Below, piece by piece: positions 8,388-16,686 of a stretch of 64,000 nucleotides of DNA. The notes under the pieces were generated by a model, which did no database searches, had not been told where the DNA came from, and was given only the letters and a program-made list of their open reading frames with translations. The stretch is from JAOTVV01 sp039591075 (lineage in GTDB: Bacteria > Gemmatimonadota > Gemmatimonadetes > Gemmatimonadales > GWC2-71-9): the NCBI GenBank assembly GCA_039591075.1, contig JBDHEI010000007.1, positions 1 through 64,000 of the forward strand, in the 5' to 3' direction. Numbering within the stretch: the first letter of the stretch is position 1; the number at the start of each line of letters is the position of its first letter. The position numbers and the translations under genes are program-made.

Positions 8388-9677
8388 TCACGATTCGGGG
8401 ATCGTCTTGACGTGGGTAAAGCGGTTTCGTCCCTGCTCCTTGGAGTGGTACAGTGCCTTGTCTGCTTCGCTGAGCAGTTGGGAGCGCCAGTCGTCAGGGG
8501 GATCGCCAGTGTCACGTTGGAGAGTGACGGTCGTGGCGCCAATGCTCGCCGTGATGGCCCGAAGGGACCATTCGGCCTCGGCGATTGCAAGACGGAAGCG
8601 CTCCCCGAGATGTTCGGCGCCGCGCTGGTCCGTTTCCGGCAGGATGAAGGCGAACTCCTCGCCGCCGATGCGGGCCACGTAGTCGCTGCGCCGCGCCACC
8701 TCGGTCAGGATCCGTGACACCGATCGGAGCACTTCGTCACCAGCGAGATGCCCGAACTCGTCGTTATAGGGTTTGAACCGATCCACATCGAGAATCATGA
8801 CCGACATGGGCCGGCCCGTGCGTCTGGTTAGCTCCATCTGGATACCCAACTGATCCAGAAAGGCGCGGCGGTTCCAGAGCCTGGTGAGGCTGTCCGTCGA
8901 GGCCATTTCGGACAACCGCTCGTTCACCTTGGCCAGCTCCTGGGCCTGGGCCGCGATCATCTGCTCGGCCAGGCGCCGCTCGGTGAGATCCACGATGGCT
9001 CCCAGTACGTAGAGGCCCCTGGGGGTCGGGATGGGGTTGAGGCCGATCTCGACCGGCACGTCTGAGCCGTCCTTGTGCACCCCCACCAGGTCGCGACGCT
9101 CCCCCATGCGTCGGGCTCGGGGTTGCGCGGTGAATGCCTGGCGGTGCGATCGGTGTGCGTCCCGATCCGCTCTCGGAACCAGCACTTCGATCGCCTGGCC
9201 CAACAGCTCGTCCCGCTCGTAGCCGAAGATCCGCTCCAGCGCCCGATTCACCATCGAGATCGAGCCGTGCTCATCCGCCAGCACCATGGCGCCCGGCGAC
9301 GCATCGATGATCTGCCTGAGGCTGTCCCGCTCGCGCTCGAGATCCGTGATGTCGCGAGCCGAGGCGTACAACAGACCGTTGGACGGCTCAGCCCGCACCG
9401 ACCACAGCAGCACGCGGCCCCGATCCGTCGTCGATGGGAGGCGGCTCGCGAACGTGGTCGGCGAGGTTTTAGGCGAGGTCTCCGCGAGTGATTCACGCGT
9501 TGCGGCGGCATCATCAGCGTGGACCAGGTCTACGAGCCGCCGACCGATGAGATCGGTCGACGTGTGGGCCATGACTTGTTTGAATGCGGGGTTCGCATGC
9601 TTGACGACGCCACGGGCGTCCAACACGCAGCAGGCATCCGGGGTGAGTTCGAAGAACTTGGCGAGATCTCGGTTCAT
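8388..9677 (-). CDS. PAS-PAS-GGDEF diguanylate cyclase
   Basis: A 429-residue signalling protein. Two PAS domains (about 5-115 and 118-240; the second has the GYERDELLGQ motif and a PAC-type end) precede a GGDEF domain from about 255. The catalytic signature is GGEEF (active form), and RRSD five residues before it is a complete RxxD inhibitory I-site, so product feedback by c-di-GMP is expected. MILDVDRFKPYND and GHLAGDEVL are the normal metal and substrate segments. There is no membrane segment, so it is probably cytoplasmic and senses through the PAS domains; the ligand is unknown. It diverges from the TPP-riboswitch/alcohol dehydrogenase unit. Confidence 0.93.
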   Translation of the reverse strand: MNRDLAKFFELTPDACCVLDARGVVKHANPAFKQVMAHTSTDLIGRRLVDLVHADDAAATRESLAETSPKTSPTTFASRLPSTTDRGRVLLWSVRAEPSNGLLYASARDITDLERERDSLRQIIDASPGAMVLADEHGSISMVNRALERIFGYERDELLGQAIEVLVPRADRDAHRSHRQAFTAQPRARRMGERRDLVGVHKDGSDVPVEIGLNPIPTPRGLYVLGAIVDLTERRLAEQMIAAQAQELAKVNERLSEMASTDSLTRLWNRRAFLDQLGIQMELTRRTGRPMSVMILDVDRFKPYNDEFGHLAGDEVLRSVSRILTEVARRSDYVARIGGEEFAFILPETDQRGAEHLGERFRLAIAEAEWSLRAITASIGATTVTLQRDTGDPPDDWRSQLLSEADKALYHSKEQGRNRFTHVKTIPES

Positions 9678-9834
9678 GGCGGTCTCGGTAGCCAGGGGAA
9701 CCCGATTCCCGATGGGCTCGGTCCCTCAAAGAGAATGCGTACGCCGCAACACCTGAAGGAGGCGTGAAGAATCTGTGAACAGCCGGAAGCGCCACGCCGC
9801 TCCTTGCCGCCGCGGGTCGGACAAGCCATTGTGG

Positions 9835-9937
9835 TGTGGACGGGAGAGCTCGGGTCGTGGCCGGGCTGAGAGTGCGGACGAATATGCCGCAGATCCCTTG
9901 GACCCGAACCAGGTAATGCTGGCGTGGGGAGTCGACC
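9835..9937 (+). promoter_or_regulatory. TPP (thiamine pyrophosphate) riboswitch aptamer
   Basis: The conserved THI-box elements are in order: GGGCTGAGAG at 9863-9872 and ACCCGAACCAGGTAATGCTG running into GCGTGGGGA at 9902-9930, matching the ACCTGATCTGGxTAATxCCAGCG family pattern. Pairing supports it. P2 is GGGA (9842-9845) with TCCC (9894-9897). P3 is GCTCGG (9848-9853) with CCGGGC (9861-9866). An optional P3a is TGCGG (9873-9877) with CCGCA (9887-9891). P5 is CCAG/CTGG around GTAATG. P1 (GAC 9839-9841 with GTC 9931-9933, extended with one mismatch) is weak. It reads on the plus strand toward the alcohol dehydrogenase gene. The rest of the 337-bp intergenic region (9678-10014) holds no gene that I can support. 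Confidence 0.85.
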
Positions 9938-9938
9938 G

Positions 9939-9983
9939 AGACGGCGCCCACCGGCCACGCGGGACTGGCGGGCGCCGCCGTCT
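9939..9983 (+). promoter_or_regulatory. Candidate expression-platform hairpin downstream of the TPP aptamer
   Basis: CGGCGCCC (9942-9949) pairs with GGGCGCCG (9970-9977), with an inner GCCA/TGGC stem (9954-9957 with 9966-9969) and an outer AGA/TCT extension. It sits between the aptamer and the Shine-Dalgarno at 10003-10008. A U-tract is lacking, so it may act as an imperfect terminator or help control translation. Confidence 0.5.
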
Positions 9984-10014
9984 TGCGGACAGGTGAAGAA
10001 AGAAAGGAATGAGC

Positions 10015-11034
10015 ATGAAGGCCGTTCGCTACTTCGGGCCCGGTCAGCCGTTTCGACTGGTCGACGTCCCCAAACCCGATCCCCAGGCAGGCGAGGTTCG
10101 GGTGAGCATACGGGCGGCCGGCATGTGCCATACCGAACTGCACTTCGAGTCCGGTCTCTTGAACCTCGGTGTTGCCCCTCTCACGATGGGACATGAGATC
10201 GCCGGTACCATCGATGCCGTGGGGACCGGGGTGGACGAGGCGCGGGTCGGTGACCGAGTGCTTGTCTACTACTACGCTGGATGCGGTTCGTGCGAGTGGT
10301 GCCAACGAGGAGACGAGAACCTCTGCGGTAGTCTGAAGGCCGAGTACGGGTTCTTCAATGACGGCGGGTACGCGCCATACATCACGGTCCCGGACCGCAA
10401 TGCGGTCACACTCCCCGACGCGGTGAGCTTCGAAGCCGCGGCGCCCATCGGGTGCGGCGTGACGACCGCGGTGCACGCCTGCCGGCTAGCGGAGGTCAAG
10501 GCAGGCCACACTGTGGTTGTCTATGGCGTAGGGACGGTCGGCTATGGCCTGATCCAGGTGGCCGGGTTGGCTGGCGCACGGGTCATCGGGGTCGGGCGCA
10601 CGCCAGCGAAGCTCCGTCTGGCGCGCGAGCTTGGCGCCGCGGACGTGATCGATGCATCGGGCCAGATGGACGTCGCGGGAGCGGTGCGGGAGGCCACCGG
10701 GGGGCGTGGGGCCGATGTCGTGTTCGAGTTGGTGGCGACCGCGGAGACCATGGAACAGGCGTCCCGAATGCTGGCCAAGAGAGGCCGGCTGATGTTCATT
10801 GGGTATTCTGAAGACACCTATTCGGTGCATCCCATCCAACTCGTGCTCGGCGAGACGATCGTGACCGCCTCTGTGGGCAATGCGCTCGCCGAGCTGGAAC
10901 ACGCTGTCCGGCTCGTGGCCGATGGACGGGTTCGCACCATCGTCGATCGGGCTCTGCCACTCGCGCAGTGGGAGGAGGGATACCGCGCGCTCAAGGAGGG
11001 CAGCTCGATTGGTCGCGTGGTATTGGTGCCGTGA
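10015..11034 (+). CDS. Zinc-dependent alcohol dehydrogenase (MDR family)
   Basis: A 339-residue medium-chain zinc alcohol dehydrogenase. GMCHTELH carries the catalytic-zinc Cys, TMGHEIAG the catalytic His and Glu, and CGSCEWCQRGDENLC the four Cys of the structural zinc. The nucleotide-binding loop is GVGTVGYGLIQVAG near residue 175. It oxidises an alcohol or reduces an aldehyde with NAD(P); the substrate is unknown. The second ATG (10015) is preferred because AAAGGA lies 6 nt before it, whereas the ATG at 10009 abuts that sequence. A TPP riboswitch precedes it, which is unusual for this family. The SLC12-like transporter gene follows after 89 bp and may be co-transcribed. Confidence 0.92.
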   Translation: MKAVRYFGPGQPFRLVDVPKPDPQAGEVRVSIRAAGMCHTELHFESGLLNLGVAPLTMGHEIAGTIDAVGTGVDEARVGDRVLVYYYAGCGSCEWCQRGDENLCGSLKAEYGFFNDGGYAPYITVPDRNAVTLPDAVSFEAAAPIGCGVTTAVHACRLAEVKAGHTVVVYGVGTVGYGLIQVAGLAGARVIGVGRTPAKLRLARELGAADVIDASGQMDVAGAVREATGGRGADVVFELVATAETMEQASRMLAKRGRLMFIGYSEDTYSVHPIQLVLGETIVTASVGNALAELEHAVRLVADGRVRTIVDRALPLAQWEEGYRALKEGSSIGRVVLVP

Positions 11035-11123
11035 GCGCGGTTCACCGAGGGGATAATCATGTGTTCTGGCTTTCAGCCAATTCCCGTGCAGATCTCCCGT
11101 AGCGCTCCGAGCGCGGAGGATCG

Positions 11124-13364
11124 ATGACCGTCCCAACGATGGCATCCCGTGCTTCCACGGGTCATGGGTTCGGCACGGCGCCCGTGTTCCTCGCCAGCAT
11201 CAGCACCATCCTCGGCGCGATCCTCTTTCTGCGATTCGGCTACGCGGTCGGCCATACCGGGTTGCTTGGGGTGCTGCTCATCGTCCTCCTCGGGCACCTC
11301 GTCACCATTCCGACGGCGCTCGCGATCGCGGAAATTGCCACCAACCGCCGGGTCGAAGGCGGTGGCGAGTACTTCATCATCTCCCGGTCGTTCGGCACCA
11401 CCATCGGCGGCGCCATCGGACTCTCGCTGTATCTGTCGCAGGCGATTTCGGTGGCGTTCTACATGATCGCGTTCGCCGAGGCGTTCCGTCCGCTGGCGGG
11501 TTACATCGAGGCCGTGCTCCCGTTCGGATTCGACCCGCGCATGTTCTCCCTGCCGGCGACGGTGGGGCTGGCAGCGCTCATGCTCACCCGCGGCGCCAAC
11601 ATCGGCGTGAAAGCGCTGTGGTTCGTAGTGGCTATTCTCGCACTTTCCCTGGTGATGTTCTTCCTCGGTGGGCCGCCGGAGGGTCTGGACGTCGGCGAGC
11701 CCGGGCTGTTCGATCGGGTGGCGGGGCCCGACCGGTTCATGCTCGTGTTCGCCATCGTGTTTCCGGCGTTCACGGGCATGACTGCGGGTGTGGGGCTGTC
11801 CGGGGATCTCACCAACCCCGGGAAGTCGATTCCGTTGGGCGTGATGTCGGCGACGCTCGTCGGTGCGCTCATGTACGTGCTCATTGCGGTGAAGCTGACG
11901 ACATCAGCGACCCCAGACCTCCTGGACCAGGATCAGTTCGTGATGTCGCGCATCGCCGTGTGGGGTCCCATCATCCCGGTGGGATTGGCGTGTGCCACGC
12001 TGTCGTCGGCCATTGGATCGATCCTGGTGGCCCCCCGGACGCTGCAGGCCATCGCGGCTGATGGTATCGCGCCTGCGAGACGGGCCAATGCGTTCCTCGC
12101 CAGGAGTCACGGCGACGCCAACGAGCCGTGGAACGCGACGCTCATCACGTCTGGCATCGCCATCGTGATGGTCGCCGCCGGGAACGTGGACGTCGTCGCC
12201 CGGGTCATCTCCATGTTCTTCATGGTGACCTACGGGTCGCTGTGTGCCATCAGCTTCCTGGAACACTTTGCCGCTCGCCCGAGTTATCGGCCGGCGTTCC
12301 GCTCCCGCTGGTACCTGAGCCTGCTGGGCTCCGTGATGAGCGTCTTCCTCATGTTCCAGATGGAGCCGTTCTACGCCTTGGTGGCGATTCTCACGATGGT
12401 AGGGATCTACTACGTGCTCCGGGCCGGGCGCGGAACCGACGATCTGGCGGCGATCTTCAAGGGCGTCATGACGCAGGTGTCACGGTACTTCCAGACCCGG
12501 CTCCAGGCGAGCGCGCTTCGGCAGGAGGGAGACGAATGGCGACCGAGCATCATCATGGTGGACGCGCGCACATTCGACCGCACGGCGCCGCAGCAGTTGT
12601 TGGCGTGGCTCTGTCATCGGTACGGAGTCGGGACGTACTTGCACTACATCCGTGGGCATCTGGATCCGGAGAAGTTCAAGGAAAGCCGACGCCTCCAGGC
12701 GCGTCTCATCAAGATGATGCGAGCGCGGGGAAGCGCGATCTACGTGGACACCATGATCTCGCCATCGATGCGGTCGGCGCTCGGCCAGGCGCTGCAGTTC
12801 CCAGGGGTGTCGGGTGCGGAGAACAACTGTATTCTGACGGAGTTCACGGGCGACGACGGTGAGGACGTACTCCGGGAGGTGGTCGAGGCGAGCCACATGG
12901 CAAGCGCAGCCCGGGTCAGCAGTCTGGTGCTCCGACACGGTCCCCACTTCTTCGGCGATCGATCCACGATCCACATCTGGCTCACCTGGCACGACTACCG
13001 CAACGCCAACCTGATGATCCTGCTCTCGTACATCCTGCTCGGGCATCCGGATTGGAGGCGGGGAAGCATCAGGATCTTCGCCGCCTTCCCGCGAGGCGAG
13101 GTGCAGGAGCAGCGTACCCGGCTCCAGGAGATGGTCACGTCAGGCCGCTTGCCGATCAGCACCAAGAATCTCCAGGTCATCGGCACGGATGAGAAATCGG
13201 ACTTCGCGCAGCTCGTCCTGAGCCGCTCGGCGGGGGCCGACCTCGTGATCTTTGGGTTTACCCAAGCGCGCCTCAAGGAGAAGGGCGGCGAACTGCTTCA
13301 GCGACACGAGGGACTCCCCGACGTGTTATGGGTCTGCGCCGAAGAGCGAGTGGTGATCGAATGA
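11124..13364 (+). CDS. SLC12-like (cation-chloride cotransporter/APC superfamily) permease
   Basis: A 746-residue membrane protein. The first membrane helix, STILGAILFLRFGYAVGHTG, closely matches the start of the SLC12 transporters (Na-K-Cl and K-Cl cotransporters), and about 11-12 helices run to about residue 435. A long soluble C-terminal half (about 440-746) is also a feature of SLC12 proteins and contains an alpha/beta-like stretch around DRTAPQQLLAWLCHRYGVG and a final ADLVIFGFTQ. Ion or amino-acid symport is the family role; the substrate is not determined by the sequence. It follows the alcohol dehydrogenase gene by 89 bp and may share its TPP-riboswitch leader. Confidence 0.85.
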   Translation: MTVPTMASRASTGHGFGTAPVFLASISTILGAILFLRFGYAVGHTGLLGVLLIVLLGHLVTIPTALAIAEIATNRRVEGGGEYFIISRSFGTTIGGAIGLSLYLSQAISVAFYMIAFAEAFRPLAGYIEAVLPFGFDPRMFSLPATVGLAALMLTRGANIGVKALWFVVAILALSLVMFFLGGPPEGLDVGEPGLFDRVAGPDRFMLVFAIVFPAFTGMTAGVGLSGDLTNPGKSIPLGVMSATLVGALMYVLIAVKLTTSATPDLLDQDQFVMSRIAVWGPIIPVGLACATLSSAIGSILVAPRTLQAIAADGIAPARRANAFLARSHGDANEPWNATLITSGIAIVMVAAGNVDVVARVISMFFMVTYGSLCAISFLEHFAARPSYRPAFRSRWYLSLLGSVMSVFLMFQMEPFYALVAILTMVGIYYVLRAGRGTDDLAAIFKGVMTQVSRYFQTRLQASALRQEGDEWRPSIIMVDARTFDRTAPQQLLAWLCHRYGVGTYLHYIRGHLDPEKFKESRRLQARLIKMMRARGSAIYVDTMISPSMRSALGQALQFPGVSGAENNCILTEFTGDDGEDVLREVVEASHMASAARVSSLVLRHGPHFFGDRSTIHIWLTWHDYRNANLMILLSYILLGHPDWRRGSIRIFAAFPRGEVQEQRTRLQEMVTSGRLPISTKNLQVIGTDEKSDFAQLVLSRSAGADLVIFGFTQARLKEKGGELLQRHEGLPDVLWVCAEERVVIE

Positions 13365-13380
13365 GGAACGAGTTGCGGTA

Positions 13381-14253
13381 CTAGATCCTCTCGCCGAGTA
13401 GCCGGCGCGATGCCGCGATCGAGTGACGCACGAATTCCTCGACCGTCGAGTGCTGTCGATCTCCGTCGCGCGGACCGACGACGTCCCGAGCGGTGAGCAC
13501 GGCCCCGTACCACCCCTCCGTGTGCCAACTCCCGACGGGGAGTGGTGGCGGCGTCCCGTCTGGCTGCGGCCAGGGCAGGACATACCAATACGGTTCGGGG
13601 TACGAGTCGTCACCCGGCGTCATCCCGACGCCGATGGACCGCGCCGTTTCCCCTGGCTCGCCAACGTCCACGGGGATCAGCACCGCGATGTCGAAGTGGT
13701 GTGGCCAGCACCGGACCGGCGAGGCGGTGGGCTCTTTCGAGGCGACCGCTTGCAGCACGAGCGCCGCGTCGCCAAACCAGCGCGATAACTCAACAAAGGC
13801 TTCCGAGGGAGCGAGCGCGAACGGCGTGCCGTCGAGCCCCGGCCCTGGCGGCGTCGGCACATCCGGTCTCTCGAGCCGCTTGACGACGTCGGAACCGAAC
13901 ACGGTACACATCGTCTGCTCCACCCATGCATACGCGTCGTCGAGTGAATGACCGTCCAGCGTGAACCGGCCGACCTCCGCTTCCTGTGCCAGCAACCCGA
14001 GGGCGAACCCGCCGAGGTCGAGCGTCAGGCGCAGCGGGGGATTCGATTGGGTGGGCTGTCCAGCCAGCACCCGCTCCGCGCCGAGCCACTCCAAGCTGGT
14101 GTGACTGAAGTCGTCGGCGTGCTCGACGTAGGTGGCGCCAAAGCCCGACGCCACCTGCGCCGCTCGGTGCAGCTGGAGACGCGGCTCGACCAGCTCGGTT
14201 GAGGATACGCGGCCGAGGGGCTGCCACGCGCCTGTTGTGGAATGCTCGGTCAT
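13381..14253 (-). CDS. Conserved-looking protein of unknown function
   Basis: A 290-residue soluble protein that I do not recognise. It has no signal peptide or membrane segment. Notable motifs are CWPHHFDIA near residue 180, YWYVLPWPQPDG near 220 and SWHTEGWYGAVL near 243; the concentration of aromatic residues, His and Pro suggests a conserved ligand or metal site but this is not established. The ATG at 14253 begins MTEHSTTGAWQPLGR. It lies 69 bp downstream of the NADH dehydrogenase gene on the same strand and could be the last gene of that operon. It converges with the SLC12-like gene. Confidence 0.7.
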   Translation of the reverse strand: MTEHSTTGAWQPLGRVSSTELVEPRLQLHRAAQVASGFGATYVEHADDFSHTSLEWLGAERVLAGQPTQSNPPLRLTLDLGGFALGLLAQEAEVGRFTLDGHSLDDAYAWVEQTMCTVFGSDVVKRLERPDVPTPPGPGLDGTPFALAPSEAFVELSRWFGDAALVLQAVASKEPTASPVRCWPHHFDIAVLIPVDVGEPGETARSIGVGMTPGDDSYPEPYWYVLPWPQPDGTPPPLPVGSWHTEGWYGAVLTARDVVGPRDGDRQHSTVEEFVRHSIAASRRLLGERI

Positions 14254-14322
14254 AGGATGACACTCATCTGGAACGAGTCGTCTGTTGGAACCAACGTCTG
14301 GTGCCGCGTGAAGGTTTCGAAC

Positions 14323-15603
14323 TCACGTGCCGCCATGCTTGTTGGTGGTCCCGTGGGCAATCAGACGCGCCCCGCGATTCCACGTGACGTAGTTCCATGC
14401 CCACTGGAAGAACACCAGGACGCGATTCTCGAACTCCACGAGATACATGAGGTGGACGAATAGCCAGAGCAGCCAGGCGGGGTAGCCCGAGAACCGCAAC
14501 CGGCCGAAATTCGCGACGGCAGCGGCTCGACCGATCGTAGCCAATTCCCCCTTGTTGACGTAGCGGAACGGCCGCACGGGCCGACCGCCGAGGCGTCGCC
14601 GAATGGTATCCGCCACGTAGCGACCCTGTTGCATGGCGACGGGCGCGATGCCGGGGAGCGGTTCCCCGGTCTGGTGCGCGAAGTGCGCCAGGTCTCCGAT
14701 CACGAACACCTCGGGGTGGCTGGGGATGGTCAGGTCCGGCTCGACGATGACGCGTCCAATCCGGTCCAGCCTGGCGTTTGATGTGTCCGCGAGGTAGCGG
14801 CCGAGCGGTGATGCTCGGATGCCGGCGGCCCAGAGCACCGTCCGAGCCGGAATCCGCTCGGACGTGTCACTCCGTTGCACCGTCATAGCGTCCCGGGTGA
14901 TCTGCGTGACCATGGTACTGGTGCTCACCGTCACGCCGAGCCGCTCTAACGACTGCTGTGCACGGCGGGAGAGACTGTCTGGATAACCCGGGAGCACGCG
15001 GTCCGCGCCCTCGACCAGCAGGACGCGTGCACCACGTGTATCGATAGCGCGGAAGTCCTTCGCCATCGAGTACCGTGCCAGCTCGGCAATCGCCCCGGCA
15101 AGCTCGACTCCGGTCGGTCCGCCCCCGACAACCGCGAACGTGAGCCACCCGTCACGCTCCGCAGACGCGGGCCGGCGCTCCGCCATCTCGAACGCTTGGA
15201 GCACCCTGCTGCGGATCTCGGTCGCGTCCTCGATCGTCTTGAGTCCCGGCGCGTGCCGCTCCCACTCGGCGTGGCCGAAGTAGTGATGGCGGGCCCCAGA
15301 GGCAACCACCAGCACGTCATACTCCAGCGCACCGTCGGCCAGACGCACTCGCTGGCCAGCGAGATCGAAGTCGACGGCCTCGCCGAGCCACACCCGGGTG
15401 TTCCGCTGGCGGCGGAGCGTCCACCGCAAGGCAGACGTGATGTCCGCCGGCGAGAGGCCGCCGGTGAGCATGGGCTGGAACACGTGAAAGTTGCGACGAT
15501 CGACGAGCGTCACGTCGACCGGTGCTCGGCGGAGGCGCTTGGCGGTGTACAGCCCGCCGAATCCCCCACCGATGATCGCGACGCGACACGTCGTCCCGGT
15601 CAT
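14323..15603 (-). CDS. ndh: Type II NADH dehydrogenase (NDH-2)
   Basis: A 426-residue membrane-associated flavoenzyme that oxidises NADH and reduces quinone without pumping protons. The FAD-binding motif GGGFGGLYTAKRL is at about residues 10-22, the NADH-binding loop GGGPTGVELAGAIAEL is near 165, and FVIGDLAHF is the second FAD signature near 305. The C-terminus (WLLWLFVHLMYLVEF then RVLVFFQWAWNYVTW) is the amphipathic and hydrophobic membrane anchor of bacterial NDH-2. The ATG at 15603 is chosen because homology starts there, 23 bp after the adaptor stop. Its place at the end of an RND efflux operon is unusual. Confidence 0.92.
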   Translation of the reverse strand: MTGTTCRVAIIGGGFGGLYTAKRLRRAPVDVTLVDRRNFHVFQPMLTGGLSPADITSALRWTLRRQRNTRVWLGEAVDFDLAGQRVRLADGALEYDVLVVASGARHHYFGHAEWERHAPGLKTIEDATEIRSRVLQAFEMAERRPASAERDGWLTFAVVGGGPTGVELAGAIAELARYSMAKDFRAIDTRGARVLLVEGADRVLPGYPDSLSRRAQQSLERLGVTVSTSTMVTQITRDAMTVQRSDTSERIPARTVLWAAGIRASPLGRYLADTSNARLDRIGRVIVEPDLTIPSHPEVFVIGDLAHFAHQTGEPLPGIAPVAMQQGRYVADTIRRRLGGRPVRPFRYVNKGELATIGRAAAVANFGRLRFSGYPAWLLWLFVHLMYLVEFENRVLVFFQWAWNYVTWNRGARLIAHGTTNKHGGT

Positions 15604-15626
15604 CCTCGGCACGCGTTCTGGAGCGG

Positions 15627-16673
15627 CTACCGCTCCACCACCGTGGGCATGACCGGCGCGCCTTCGAACAGCCGTTGCAGCCCGCCGACCACCACGTGCT
15701 CGCCCGATGTGAGGCCATCTCGGACCTCCACGAATCCCGGGCTGCGCACACCGATGGTCACCGGTCGGCGAGACGCGGTGCCGTCCTTGGCCACCCATAC
15801 GAAATCGACACCCTCGAGCGGAAGGATCGCGTCTTCCGGCACGATGATCGCATTGGGCCGCACCTCGGTAGCGAGGCGCACCTCGACGAACATGCCGGGC
15901 TTGAGGAGACGGTCACGGTTCGGCGCCCGCGCTTTGACGAGAATGGCGCGGGCGGGGACCTGGACCACCGGGTCGACGAAGTCCACGGTGCCGGTGGACT
16001 GCCGGTCGACTGCGGCGACGCGGAACGTGATCTCCTGCCCCACCGCCAGCCGCCCGGCGTAGCGCTCCGGGACCTGGAACGCCACCCGCTGCGGGTCGAC
16101 GGTGTGGAGGGTGGTGAGGCGGGTGGACGTCGTCATGTAGTCACCCAGGCTCACGAAACGGGCCCCGACCACGCCGGAGAACGGTGCCCGCACCACGGTG
16201 CGTTCGAGGCGCACCTGCTGGAGTTCGAGCTGCGCCTGCCGGCTCCGTGCGTTCGCCTCTGCTTCCTCCAGGTCGGCCTCCGACGATGCGTTCTCTGCGA
16301 GCAGTCCTTTGGTGCGCTCCAGCGCCTGGACGGCGCGGTCGCGCTCCGCGGTGAGTTGAGCCACCAGCGCGGTGAGTTCCGCGTCATCGACCTTGAACAG
16401 CGGTGTACCGGCCGCAACCTCGCGACCCTCGCGAACGAGGATCTCGGTGAGACGACCCTGAACCTCCGGACGGAGTTCGATCGATTGGACCGCTTCGATC
16501 GTTCCTGTGGCAAGGATCGCGTCGACGACCGTGTCGGTGCGAGCGGCAGCGACCTCGACGGGTGTGGGCGGTGGACCACCTCCCCCGCCGGGGCCGTCCC
16601 CGGGCGTTCCGCGACCGCAGGCGGCGAGAGCGAGTGACGCGAGGGCTGCAGTAGTCGAGGTGCGCGTTGTCAT
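15627..16673 (-). CDS. RND efflux periplasmic adaptor (membrane fusion protein)
   Basis: A 348-residue lipoprotein adaptor. The N-terminus has a lipobox (LALAACGRG) followed by a Gly/Pro-rich linker. The biotinyl-lipoyl halves (TGTIEAVQSIELRPEVQGRL and VVRAPFSGVVGARFVSLGDY) flank an alpha-helical hairpin at about 80-140, and the beta-barrel and membrane-proximal domains follow (VPERYAGRLAVGQEITF; KPGMFVEVRL). It bridges the RND pump and TolC. The ATG at 16673 gives the lipoprotein signal; the frame is open further upstream into tolC but without meaning. It lies 13 bp after the TolC gene and 23 bp before ndh. Confidence 0.93.
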   Translation of the reverse strand: MTTRTSTTAALASLALAACGRGTPGDGPGGGGGPPPTPVEVAAARTDTVVDAILATGTIEAVQSIELRPEVQGRLTEILVREGREVAAGTPLFKVDDAELTALVAQLTAERDRAVQALERTKGLLAENASSEADLEEAEANARSRQAQLELQQVRLERTVVRAPFSGVVGARFVSLGDYMTTSTRLTTLHTVDPQRVAFQVPERYAGRLAVGQEITFRVAAVDRQSTGTVDFVDPVVQVPARAILVKARAPNRDRLLKPGMFVEVRLATEVRPNAIIVPEDAILPLEGVDFVWVAKDGTASRRPVTIGVRSPGFVEVRDGLTSGEHVVVGGLQRLFEGAPVMPTVVER

Positions 16674-16686
16674 TGGATGCGTTTCG

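Noticed and set aside
9775..9996. Small plus-strand open frame in the intergenic region
   Set aside because: It lies over the TPP aptamer; the aptamer's conserved bases explain the sequence better.
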